Assembly: GCA_963731285.1 (NCBI GenBank) | Contig: CAVSUR010000001.1 | Span: 558,001 to 622,000, forward strand | Origin: CAVSUR01 sp963731285 | GTDB lineage: Bacteria > Actinomycetota > Actinomycetes > Streptosporangiales > Streptosporangiaceae | Length of the DNA stretch: 64,000 nt | Direction: 5' to 3' | Part shown: in pieces, positions 1-8,191 of the stretch | Layout of the letters: every line of letters starts with the position of its first letter | How positions within the stretch are numbered: the stretch's first letter is position 1 | Translations under genes and position numbers: made by a program | The notes under the pieces: model-generated | Told to the model about the DNA's origin: nothing | What the model saw: the letters and a program-made list of their open reading frames with translations, nothing else | The model's database searches: none

Positions 1-1
1 G

Positions 2-718
2 TGGCGGACGCACCGCCTGGAGCTGGACGATCAGACCCTGCGCGAATGGGATGCCCGGGTGCTGGCCTGCGGGCCGGATGGCATCGTGCTGGACACCTCG
101 GCCTTCTACCCGGGCGGCGGCGGGCAGCCGCCGGACCACGGGGTGCTGCTGTGGGGCGGCGTGCAGACCAAGATCGTTGGCGCTCGCAAGGGCGACGACC
201 TCTACCTGATCCCGGCCGATTCAGATCCGCTGCCCGCCGCCGGGACCGTGGTCCGCGGCGCCATCGAGGATGACCGGCGCACTGCCCTGATGCGCACCCA
301 CTCCGGCCTGCACGTGCTGTGCGGGGTGGTATTCCGGGACTACGGGGCGCTGGTGACTGGCGGGAACATGGAGCCGTTCACGGCGCGGATGGATTTCGAC
401 CTGCCCCAGCTGCCGGAGGGCTTCAAGGAGGCGGTCGAGACGGCCTGCAACGCCGAGATCGCGGCCGGCCGCCGCATCGACGTGCGGGTACTTCCCAGGG
501 ACGAGGCGTTCGCACTGCCCGACATCATCCGTACCGCGACCAACCTCGTGCCGCCTGACGTCAAGGACGTCCGCATCGTGGACATCGTCGGCCTCGACCA
601 GCAGGCCGACGGCGGGACGCACGTGGCCAGCACCGCTCAGGTCGGGCGGATCGAGGTCGCCAAGGTCGAGAACAAGGGCAAGGGCTTCCGCCGGCTGCGG
701 ATCAGGATTCCCGGCTGA
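2..718 (+). CDS. Alanyl-tRNA editing protein, AlaX type (5' end outside window)
   Basis: Related to the editing domain of alanyl-tRNA synthetase; this family hydrolyses Ser or Gly mischarged on tRNA-Ala. The frame is open from base 2, so the true start lies upstream. Visible are the AlaX-like SAFYPGGGGQPPDHG segment, the first metal motif THSGLHVL (HxxxH) and the second motif ADGGTHV. In AlaRS and many AlaX proteins the second motif carries Cys (CGGTH); here that residue is Asp. The C-terminal end matches a free-standing editing domain without the aminoacylation core. The next gene, an unrelated regulator, begins 84 bp downstream. Confidence 0.85.
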   Translation, partial: WRTHRLELDDQTLREWDARVLACGPDGIVLDTSAFYPGGGGQPPDHGVLLWGGVQTKIVGARKGDDLYLIPADSDPLPAAGTVVRGAIEDDRRTALMRTHSGLHVLCGVVFRDYGALVTGGNMEPFTARMDFDLPQLPEGFKEAVETACNAEIAAGRRIDVRVLPRDEAFALPDIIRTATNLVPPDVKDVRIVDIVGLDQQADGGTHVASTAQVGRIEVAKVENKGKGFRRLRIRIPG

Positions 719-801
719 CCGTCATCAGCCCGGGCCTGCTGACCACGGGCCGCATGAGCAACGAGCCCGGGGGCCCGGGCCTGCCGATAGAGTGAGAAGT
801 T

Positions 802-3213
802 GTGGGGTTGGCTGCGGTCGGAATGGCGGCAGGCGTGCATGGCCTTTTGCCTGCGATGACGAGTTTCGTCGGTCGGGCAGCCGCAGTCGATGACGTCACT
901 GGGCGGTTGAGCGACTACCGGCTGGTAACCGTGACCGGGCCGGGCGGAGTGGGCAAGACCCGGCTGGCCGGCGAGGTAGCCCGGCGGGTGGCTGATCAGT
1001 TCACCGACGGAGTCTGGCTCGTTGAGCTGGCGGCCGTCACGGACCCAGCGCAGTGCCCTTCGGCGGTGGCCGCGGCACTGGGGATACCCGAGCGGCCCGG
1101 GACATCGGTGTCCGACTTGCTGGCGGGGGTGCTGGCGAGCCGGCAGGTGCTGCTGGTCCTGGATAACTGCGAGCACGTGATCGCGGCCGTGGCGGAATTG
1201 TGCGGGACCCTGCTGCCGGCGGCCGATGATGTGCGGATCCTGGCGACCAGCCGGGAGCCAGTCGGGGTGGCCGGGGAGGCCCGGTACCGGCTACCGCCGC
1301 TCAGTCTGCCCGCGCCGGGCGGCCCCGCGGACATTAGCGCGTCCGATGCTGTGGCCCTGTTCACTGCCCGGGCCAGGCAGGCGGACCCGCACTTCACCCT
1401 GAGCGGCGAGACCGGGCCCTTAGTGGCCCGCCTCGTGCAGCGGCTGGACGGTGTGCCGCTGGCGATTGAGCTGGCCGCGGCGAGGGTTGAGGCCCTCGGC
1501 GTGGCGCAAACGCTGGACCGCTTGGACGACCGGTTCCGATTCCTGGTAGGCGCTGACCGCCTAGCGGCAGCCCGGCACCGGTCACTGACCGCGACCGTTG
1601 ACTGGAGTTACCAGCTGCTCAGCGAGCAGGAGCAGCGGGTTTTCCGCTGGGTCTCAGCGTTCCCGGCGCCGTTCACCCTGGAGGCCGCCGAGGCGGTCGC
1701 CGGCGCCGTCGCCGGGCCAGTCGTGCTGCGCCTAGTGGACTGCTCCCTGCTCGCCCCGCCGCGGACGGGGCCGGATGGCCGGGCACGCTACCTGATGCTC
1801 GATACCCTCCGGGGCTATGCGGCCGGGCAGCTTGCCGAAGCCGGGGAACAGCCCGCGGCCACCGCCGCGCTGGTGCAATATGCCCTGCAGGTTGCGGAGC
1901 GGGCTGCCGCCGGACTGCAGGTCGCTGCCGGGGAACTGGACGCTGCCCACTGGCTGGACGCCGAGGACGTCACCGCTCACCAGAGCCTGACCTGGGCGCT
2001 GCAGCACGACCCGGACGCCGCGCTGCGCCTGGTTATCGCGCTGGCGCCCTGGTGGCATATCCGGGGCCGCCTGCTGGCCGGGTATGCGCCCCTGCGCGCC
2101 GCCGCCGCACGCGCAATACCGGGCAGCGACCTGTGGTGCGCGGCGCACTACTGGCTTGGCCAGGCGGCTCACCGCACCGGCGGCTTCGCCGCTGCCCTGG
2201 ATTACTTCACCGCGGTCCGGGACGCTGCAGCGACCCGGAAGCCGTCGCCCATGCTGGTGGACGCACTGGCCGGCCGGTCGGTAGCTCTACTGAACATTGA
2301 CCGTATCCCGGAGGGGATCGAGGACGCCCGCCGTGCCGTGGCCCTGGCGCGGGAAACCGGCTACCCGGCCGGGGAGGCGCTGGCGCTGGCGAACCTTAGC
2401 CTCGGTGCCTATTACGCAGGCGATCTCGAGGATGCCCTGGCCCGGGGCCGCCAAGCCCAGCAGATCGACCGGGCAGCTATTCCCGGCTGGATCGCCCGGC
2501 GGTGCAACGATTTTCTGATCATGGTCCTGCTCGAAATCGGCGATCTGTCGCTGGCCCAGCGATGCTGCGCAGACGGGCTGGCCCAGGCCCAGCAGGCAGG
2601 CGACCCGCACGGTCAGGCGCTCTGCCTGGGCCTCCTGGCGGATATGGACCGGCAAGCTGGCCGCTTCCTTGAGGCAGGGGCGCACCTGCGGGAATCACTA
2701 GACCTCGCCACCCGGATTGGCGACCCGCTCCGCCTGCTCAACTGCCTCGACAGCTGCGGGCATCTGTGCGCCGCCACACAGCGCTGGGCCGAGGCCATCA
2801 CGACGTGGGCGGCTTATGACGCTCAGAGTCAAGGCCACGGCTTCATCGATCTGCCGCAGGACGTGCACCGACGCCTGGCACCTCTGCGGAAGGCCGGGCA
2901 GGCACTGGGGCCGGCCCGAACCCGTGCCGCCGAGCAGCGCGGCGCGGCGATGACGCCGGCCACCGCCGCCGAGTTCGTCATCATGCTCTCCGGGACCGAG
3001 CCGCAGGAGCCGCCAGGAGCAGCGCAGCTCAGCCCCCGCGAACGGGAGCTGATCACCCTAGTCGCCCAGGGGCGCACGAACGCCCAGATCGCCGGGCAGC
3101 TCTACATCAGCGTGCGTACCGTCAGCACCCACCTGGACCGCATCCGCGACAAGACCGGATGCCGGCGGCGCGCCGACCTGACCCGGCTTGCCCTGCTGGC
3201 AGGCCTGGTCTAG
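802..3213 (+). CDS. ATPase-LuxR family transcriptional regulator (about 800 aa)
   Basis: A large STAND-type regulator. The N-terminus has TSFVGR followed by a Walker A loop, TGPGGVGKTRLA, near residues 46-57, and a Walker B-like LLVLDNCEH. The middle is an alpha-helical TPR-like region. The C-terminal 65 residues are a LuxR/GerE helix-turn-helix starting LSPRERELITLVAQGRTN. Such proteins use nucleotide binding to switch DNA binding; the ligand cannot be told from sequence. The start is uncertain: GTG at 802 is used, but ATG at 856, directly before TSFVGR, is also possible. No obvious partner gene is adjacent. Confidence 0.85.
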   Translation: MGLAAVGMAAGVHGLLPAMTSFVGRAAAVDDVTGRLSDYRLVTVTGPGGVGKTRLAGEVARRVADQFTDGVWLVELAAVTDPAQCPSAVAAALGIPERPGTSVSDLLAGVLASRQVLLVLDNCEHVIAAVAELCGTLLPAADDVRILATSREPVGVAGEARYRLPPLSLPAPGGPADISASDAVALFTARARQADPHFTLSGETGPLVARLVQRLDGVPLAIELAAARVEALGVAQTLDRLDDRFRFLVGADRLAAARHRSLTATVDWSYQLLSEQEQRVFRWVSAFPAPFTLEAAEAVAGAVAGPVVLRLVDCSLLAPPRTGPDGRARYLMLDTLRGYAAGQLAEAGEQPAATAALVQYALQVAERAAAGLQVAAGELDAAHWLDAEDVTAHQSLTWALQHDPDAALRLVIALAPWWHIRGRLLAGYAPLRAAAARAIPGSDLWCAAHYWLGQAAHRTGGFAAALDYFTAVRDAAATRKPSPMLVDALAGRSVALLNIDRIPEGIEDARRAVALARETGYPAGEALALANLSLGAYYAGDLEDALARGRQAQQIDRAAIPGWIARRCNDFLIMVLLEIGDLSLAQRCCADGLAQAQQAGDPHGQALCLGLLADMDRQAGRFLEAGAHLRESLDLATRIGDPLRLLNCLDSCGHLCAATQRWAEAITTWAAYDAQSQGHGFIDLPQDVHRRLAPLRKAGQALGPARTRAAEQRGAAMTPATAAEFVIMLSGTEPQEPPGAAQLSPRERELITLVAQGRTNAQIAGQLYISVRTVSTHLDRIRDKTGCRRRADLTRLALLAGLV

Positions 3214-3383
3214 CCTCGCGGCGCGCCCGCAAGTCCGGACGGGCCGTGGGTCATTTGGCCCCGGGTCTGCTCCTGGCGGAGAATGGGTCATTCGGCCTCT
3301 GCCGGGCAGATACCGCCGCCAGGCAGCCTGTCAATCGACGGCCGGTGCTTCCCCGGCCGGAATCGAGCAGACAGGAGAAAGCA

Positions 3384-3758
3384 ATGTTCACCACCCAGGC
3401 TCGCCACGGCATACGCCCCAGGATGGCAGCGCGCACTGCCGGCGCACGCCTCCGTCGTTCCGCCGCCATCCTGGCCGCCGTGATCAGCGGCCTGCTGGCA
3501 TCAGCCGCCGCCGTCCCGGCCGCCTTCGCCATGACGGTGCCAACCGGCTCCGACGGCTCGCCCCGCGGCTTCCGCAGCGGCCCGGCCGGCGGCACGCCGG
3601 TCCCGGTTACCACCGTCCGCGTGGTCGCCGCAGGCGGCATGGCAGGCTGGCAGATCACCGTGATCGCGCTCGGAGCCGCGCTGCTCGCCGCCGCCGCCGC
3701 CGTGCTCATCTACCGGGCACTGGCGGCCCGCAAGACAGTCTCCCCTGCCACCGCCTGA
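3384..3758 (+). CDS. Small exported or membrane protein, function unknown
   Basis: The ATG at 3384 is preceded by a clear ribosome site, AGGAGAAAG, which decides the start although the frame is open much further upstream. The 124-residue product has an Arg-rich N-terminus, a hydrophobic Ala-rich signal segment ending near AAFAM (about residues 30-50), a short polar Gly/Pro/Thr stretch, then a second hydrophobic segment (about 87-112) and a basic tail. This looks like a secreted-then-anchored peptide with a short extracellular loop. I recognise no family. It lies 170 bp downstream of the LuxR-type regulator on the same strand, so it may be its target. Confidence 0.6.
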   Translation: MFTTQARHGIRPRMAARTAGARLRRSAAILAAVISGLLASAAAVPAAFAMTVPTGSDGSPRGFRSGPAGGTPVPVTTVRVVAAGGMAGWQITVIALGAALLAAAAAVLIYRALAARKTVSPATA

Positions 3759-3924
3759 CCCGCCCGGCGCGGACGGTGAATGCGAAACGGGCAGTCCGGC
3801 GGGGAACGCCGGATGCCGCCGGCTCTCGCGCTCACCGTCCGCCGACGGGGCTGTCGTAGCCGCGGTCCGGCCGGCAGCCCGCGGGCGATGCACTGGCCGC
3901 GGCCGATGACTGGCCGCCGGCCGG

Positions 3925-4263
3925 TCACCAGGGTCCGTAGGGGCCCTGGTTCTGGCCGCCTTTGAAGCCGCTCACCTTAGGCTTGACGTCGGTCAGGTAG
4001 ATGGCGGCGGCCACGAAAGCGATGATCGGCAGGATGCTGAACAGCGACAGCTCGCCGGCCGCGCCGCCCAGGCCGATGACCAGCGCCACTCCCAGGATGA
4101 CCAGCCACAGCGGCTTGGTCTGCTTGCTGGCCGCGACGAACGCCGGGGCTGGCCGCCGGATCGCGTCGATGAACGCCCACGCCTCCACCACGAAGGCGGC
4201 GATGAGCAGCGCCCAGAAGAAGAACTGAAGCGGCCCGTAGGCGCCGAAATTCATGAAGGTCAC
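3925..4263 (-). CDS. DUF2516 family membrane protein
   Basis: A 112-residue actinobacterial membrane protein with three hydrophobic segments, near residues 10-32, 50-66 and 72-90, and a Gly/Pro-rich tail ending GPYGPW. The segment EAWAFIDAIRRP after the first helix is typical of DUF2516. The family has no assigned function. It lies 9 bp downstream of an XRE regulator on the same strand, an order also known in Mycobacterium (Rv0474-Rv0476 region), and the two are probably co-transcribed. Confidence 0.85.
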   Translation of the reverse strand: MTFMNFGAYGPLQFFFWALLIAAFVVEAWAFIDAIRRPAPAFVAASKQTKPLWLVILGVALVIGLGGAAGELSLFSILPIIAFVAAAIYLTDVKPKVSGFKGGQNQGPYGPW

Positions 4264-4272
4264 GGTGACACG

Positions 4273-4851
4273 TTACCGATCTGCGGACTGGGTTGGGAAC
4301 GGATGAACCGTCGCGTCCGGCGACGACTCGGGGCCCGGCCCGGGCACGGGGGCCGGGCCGGGCACGGGGGGGTCGGGCGCGATCGCCAGCCGCCCCGGCT
4401 GGCCGGTCAGCGCGTCCGGCTCCAGGTCCTCGGGCCAGGAGAAGGCCGCGCTGTCCACGGCCATGGCGCCGTCCTCGTCCGTTTCCGCCGCTGCGGCCTG
4501 CGCGGCGGCCATCGCCGTCTCCTTGCGGAACGAGTCATAGATCTCGATCAGCATCTGCTTCTGCCGCTCGGTCAGCTCGGCGTCGGCGAGCACCGCCGAG
4601 CGCACCGCTGACCCGGACGGCTCGTCCTCCAGCAGGCCGGCCTGCACGTAGAGTGCCTCGGCGGAGATGCGCAGTCCCTTGGCGATCTGCTGCAGGATAT
4701 CCGCGCTCGGCCGGCGCAGCCCGCGCTCGATCTGGCTGAGATACGGGTTGGAGACGCCGGCCGCCTGGGCCAGCTGGCGGAGCGATATCTTCGCCTGCTC
4801 CCGCTGCTCGCGGATGTAAGAGCCGATCTGGCCAACGTTGACGGGACTCAT
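4273..4851 (-). CDS. XRE-family helix-turn-helix transcriptional regulator
   Basis: 192 residues. The N-terminal 65 residues form a Cro/C1-type HTH (IREQREQAKISLRQLAQAAG, then SNPYLSQIERG). A charged helical middle and a Pro/Ala-rich, probably disordered C-terminal tail follow. The family is widespread in actinobacteria upstream of DUF2516. The ATG at 4851 is the natural start because the HTH begins about ten residues later. The target is unknown. Confidence 0.85.
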   Translation of the reverse strand: MSPVNVGQIGSYIREQREQAKISLRQLAQAAGVSNPYLSQIERGLRRPSADILQQIAKGLRISAEALYVQAGLLEDEPSGSAVRSAVLADAELTERQKQMLIEIYDSFRKETAMAAAQAAAAETDEDGAMAVDSAAFSWPEDLEPDALTGQPGRLAIAPDPPVPGPAPVPGPGPESSPDATVHPFPTQSADR

Positions 4852-4909
4852 GTTCCCAGTCTGTCCAGTCGTGCTTGCAGTTGCAAATCGGCTGCTAACA
4901 GGGGCGTCG

Positions 4910-5923
4910 TCAGACCGGCAGCGTGACGCGGATCTGCCCGACCACCTGGCCGCCGCCGGTCACCGGCACGGTCCCGACGGCTTCCAGCGCCGTGCAGTCC
5001 GCGCCCGGCAGGTCCGCCGCGCCGAGCGCGCGCAGCAGCGCCACGGTGATGGCCGGGCGGGCCCGGGCCGCGCCATCCTCGATCTTGAATGCGGCCGCGC
5101 GGCCGTCGGCGAGCGCGAACGCCTCGACGCCCTCGGCGCCCGACTTCAGCAGCAGGCCGGGCACGGCCGTCATCAGCGCCCGCTCCGGCCGCCGGGTCCC
5201 CGACGTCCACTCCGGATGCGCTCGCATCGCGTCGGCGACCCGGCGCTCCGGGCTTCCCGGCGGCGCCAGCACCAGCGCCCGGTACGCGCGGGCCAGGCCA
5301 GTCACCGAGATGGCCATCAGCGGCGCCCCGCAGCCGTCGATCCCGACCGCGGTGACCGGCTCTCCGGCCAGCTCAGCCACCGTGGCGCGGATCGCCTGCT
5401 GCAGCGGGTGACGGGGGTCGCGGTAGCTGCAGGCCGGCCAGCCTGCCGCCACGCAGGTCGCCAGCATCGCGGCATGCTTGCCCGAGCAGTTCATGTGCAC
5501 GCGGTCCGGCGGCGCGCCGCCGCGCAGCATCCGGTGAAGCGCCTGCTCGTCGGTCGGCAGATCCGGCGGGCACTGCAGGGCCGTTTCGTCAAGACCGGCA
5601 GCGGCGAGGATCTCCCGCACCCCGGCTACCTGAAAGTCCTCGCCCGAGTGGCTGGCCGCGGCGAGCGCCAGCAGCGTGCCGTCCAGCCCCAGCCCGTACC
5701 GCAGCATGGCCGCGGCCTGCAGGGGCTTGTTGGACGAGCGGGGGAACATCGGCTCGGCGGCCGCAACTGCCGCAGCCAGCACCGCGCCGTCGGCGCCGAG
5801 CACGGCGATGATGCCGCGATGCCGGGATTCGGCGAAGCCCGAGCGGACGACGGTGGCCAGCACCGGGCTCTGCGGGGCGGCCGGGATCTGGTCAGCTTGG
5901 ATCGGGGACTCCCAGCAGCGCAC
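4910..5923 (-). CDS. L-asparaginase II family (PF06089, Rhizobium AnsA type)
   Basis: Predicted to hydrolyse asparagine to aspartate and ammonia. It belongs to the class typified by Rhizobium etli asparaginase, unrelated to the E. coli enzymes. Visible family motifs are RSSNKPLQ (Ser/Lys active-site segment), ASHSGE, HMNCSGKHAAM (Cys and Lys of the metal/active site) and GIDGCGAP (second Cys). The length of 337 residues is normal. The GTG start at 5923 overlaps the end of the upstream BKACE gene by 32 bp, suggesting translational coupling; a later GTG at 5863 is an alternative start. Confidence 0.85.
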   Translation of the reverse strand: MRCWESPIQADQIPAAPQSPVLATVVRSGFAESRHRGIIAVLGADGAVLAAAVAAAEPMFPRSSNKPLQAAAMLRYGLGLDGTLLALAAASHSGEDFQVAGVREILAAAGLDETALQCPPDLPTDEQALHRMLRGGAPPDRVHMNCSGKHAAMLATCVAAGWPACSYRDPRHPLQQAIRATVAELAGEPVTAVGIDGCGAPLMAISVTGLARAYRALVLAPPGSPERRVADAMRAHPEWTSGTRRPERALMTAVPGLLLKSGAEGVEAFALADGRAAAFKIEDGAARARPAITVALLRALGAADLPGADCTALEAVGTVPVTGGGQVVGQIRVTLPV

Positions 5924-6764
5924 GGGCCTGCGGCGGTGTCATGGCCGGCCGCTGGGCCAGCTCAGCGAGAGCGGCGGCCCGCTGCACCAGCTCGGCGTTG
6001 CCGGTGGCCGGGCGGCCGCGGGCGAACGAGACCGTATCCTCCATGCCTACCCGCAGGTGCCCGCCCGCGGCCAGCGCGGCGAGCATCACCGGCAGCGACG
6101 TGCGGCCCACCCCGGTAGCCGACCAGGTGGCGCCCTCCGGCAGCGCGGCCGCCGCCGCGGCGAGCGTGGCCAGGTCGCCGGGCATCCCGCCCGGCACTCC
6201 CATGACCAGGTCGCAGTGCACGTGGCCGCCGGCCGGGGGGCCCAGGTCGGCCAGCAGCCGGTGCAAGGTCGCGATGTGCCCCAGGTCGAACAGCTCGAAC
6301 TCGGGCACCACGGACAGCTGTTGCGTCCTGGCGTAGAGCTCACGGACGAACGGCCAGGGATTCGCGAACACCTCGTCCCCGAAGTTGACCGTGCCGCAGG
6401 TCAGCGAGCACGCGTCCGGGACGGCGTCAAGAACCGCCAGGCGGCGCTCGAAGCTGTCGGTTACCGCGCCGCCGGTAGACAGCTGGACGATCAGGCCGGT
6501 CGACTCGCGCAGCGCCCGCACCGTGTCAGTGAGCCTGCCAGTGTCCAGCGTGGGGCGCGCCTGATCGTCCCTGATGTGCACGTGGATCACCCCGGCGCCA
6601 GCGGCCTGGCACTCTCTGGCCGTGGTGAGCAGCTCCTGCAGGGTGACCGGCAGCGCGGGCACCATTGCCTTCTCCGACTCGGCCCCGGTAGGGGCCACAG
6701 TGATCAGCGTGCCGGGTCCCTGGCGCGCGGAGCCGGGGCGGCGGTTGGTGTCGTCAGTCATCAC
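5892..6764 (-). CDS. BKACE / 3-keto-5-aminohexanoate cleavage family protein (DUF849)
   Basis: A TIM-barrel enzyme of the beta-keto acid cleavage family, which condenses a beta-keto acid with acetyl-CoA in a zinc-dependent reaction. HVHIRDD near residue 60 and HVHCDLVMG near residue 175 supply metal-binding His pairs. The length of 290 residues is typical. The substrate is not predictable; the asparaginase that follows and overlaps hints at amino-acid catabolism (inference). The start is GTG 6764 or ATG 6761. It is divergent from dtd, leaving only 17 bp between the two starts. Confidence 0.85.
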   Translation of the reverse strand: MMTDDTNRRPGSARQGPGTLITVAPTGAESEKAMVPALPVTLQELLTTARECQAAGAGVIHVHIRDDQARPTLDTGRLTDTVRALRESTGLIVQLSTGGAVTDSFERRLAVLDAVPDACSLTCGTVNFGDEVFANPWPFVRELYARTQQLSVVPEFELFDLGHIATLHRLLADLGPPAGGHVHCDLVMGVPGGMPGDLATLAAAAAALPEGATWSATGVGRTSLPVMLAALAAGGHLRVGMEDTVSFARGRPATGNAELVQRAAALAELAQRPAMTPPQARALLGVPDPS

Positions 6765-6781
6765 CGGAAGAATGCCTTCTC

Positions 6782-7207
6782 GTGCGAGCCGTCATTCAGC
6801 GTGCCAGTACGGCGAGGGTAACGGTAGCCGGGGAGACAGTCGGGCGCCTCACCGCCCCCGGCCTGGTCGTCCTGGTCGGCGTCACCCACTCCGACACTGA
6901 GCAGGCCGCCAGCGCCCTGGCCCGGAAGATCTTCTACCTGCGGATACTGGGCGGCGAGAAGTCGTGCGCCGACACCGGCGCGGCGCTGCTGGTGGTCAGC
7001 CAGTTCACGCTCTACGCCGAGACCGCCCGGGGGCGGCGGCCGACCTGGCAGGCGGCCGCGCCCCGGCCGGTGGCCGAGCCGCTCATCAGCGCGTTCACCA
7101 GGGCGCTGACTGACCTCGGCGCAGCCGTCGAGACCGGCGTATTCGGCGCGCACATGCAGGTGGAGCTGGTCAACGACGGCCCGGTCACGCTGATCCTGGA
7201 GCAGTAG
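6782..7207 (+). CDS. dtd: D-aminoacyl-tRNA deacylase
   Basis: Removes D-amino acids (and glycine) wrongly attached to tRNA. The 141-residue product has the DTD signature SQFTLYA and the cross-subunit Gly-Pro motif in NDGPVTLIL that enforces chiral selection. It starts with GTG (MRAVIQRASTARVTV, a canonical DTD N-terminus). The 3' end overlaps the convergent TIM-barrel gene by 23 bp. Confidence 0.95.
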   Translation: MRAVIQRASTARVTVAGETVGRLTAPGLVVLVGVTHSDTEQAASALARKIFYLRILGGEKSCADTGAALLVVSQFTLYAETARGRRPTWQAAAPRPVAEPLISAFTRALTDLGAAVETGVFGAHMQVELVNDGPVTLILEQ

Positions 7208-8060
7208 AGCCCCCGCCCAGGCCCGGACCGGCCGGACCGGTGCCCGGCAGGCCGGCCTGAGCCGCGAGGTGCTTGCGGGCGAACTCCAGCGACTCCGCCA
7301 GGTCCCGCTGCCGCTCGGCGTCGCTGACCGCGCGCCGGGTGGTGATCTCGATCACGACCGCGCCGCGGTAGCCGCCCGCACCTAGCTGCTCGAGCAGCCC
7401 GGCGCACGGCTGGGTGCCCCGGCCCGGCACCAGGTGCTCGTCCGGCAGGCCGGGCCTGAGCCCGTCGGCCATGTGCACGTGGGCCAGCCTGCTGCCGAGC
7501 TGGGCCGCCATCTCCAGCGCGTCGGAATCCGACACGGCGGTGTGGGAGAGGTCGAGCGTGACATGCGGGCAGTCGATCTCCACCGGATTCCAGTGCGGGG
7601 CCCAGGCACTGACCTCGGTCGCCCCGGCCCGCATCGGGTACAGGTTCTCCACCGCGAAGGCAATGTCGGTCCGCTGCGCCAGCTGGGCCAGGCCTTCCTC
7701 GAAATTGCTGGCGTACTCCCGCTGCCAGCGGAACGGCGGATGCACCACGACCACGCGGGCGTCGAGCTGCTCGGCCACCTGGCGCGCCCGTTCCAGCTTG
7801 GCCCACGGCTCGCGGCCCCAGACCCGCTGGGTGACCAGCAGGCAGGGCGCGTGCACCGCCAGCACCGGGATGTCGTAGTAGTCGCTGAGCCGCTGCAGCA
7901 CGTCCGGGTCCTGGCTGACCGGATCGGCGGTGACCATCACCTCGACCCCGTCGAAACCGAGCCGGGCGGCCGCCTCGAAGGCGTCCGGGGTCCGCTCGGG
8001 AAACACGGCCGCGGTTGACAGCGCCACCGGCACGCCGGTGAGTGGCGCGGTACCGGTCAC
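7185..8060 (-). CDS. Sugar phosphate isomerase/epimerase-like TIM-barrel protein
   Basis: Xylose isomerase-like TIM barrel (AP endonuclease 2 superfamily). Segments visible: GFDGVEVMV, VLAVHAPCLLVT, VVVVHPPFRWQ, FAVENLYP, VTLDLSHTAVS, LAHVHMADG and AVVIEITTR. These supply the usual His/Glu/Asp metal ligands at the strand ends. The actual substrate is unknown. GTG 8060 is preferred because GGAGGGG lies just upstream; GTG 8078 would add six residues. It is divergent from radA. Confidence 0.8.
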   Translation of the reverse strand: MTGTAPLTGVPVALSTAAVFPERTPDAFEAAARLGFDGVEVMVTADPVSQDPDVLQRLSDYYDIPVLAVHAPCLLVTQRVWGREPWAKLERARQVAEQLDARVVVVHPPFRWQREYASNFEEGLAQLAQRTDIAFAVENLYPMRAGATEVSAWAPHWNPVEIDCPHVTLDLSHTAVSDSDALEMAAQLGSRLAHVHMADGLRPGLPDEHLVPGRGTQPCAGLLEQLGAGGYRGAVVIEITTRRAVSDAERQRDLAESLEFARKHLAAQAGLPGTGPAGPGLGGGSTAPGSA

Positions 8061-8191
8061 AGCCCCTCCGATCTTCACCGACCGGATGCCAGCTTATGCG
8101 CCCGGCCGGGCGGCGCAGCCGTCCCGGGCCAGCGCGGTCTGCGGGCGCCGGGACCCCGAGAACTGTCGGTGGGCTCCGCTACCTTGCGGGC

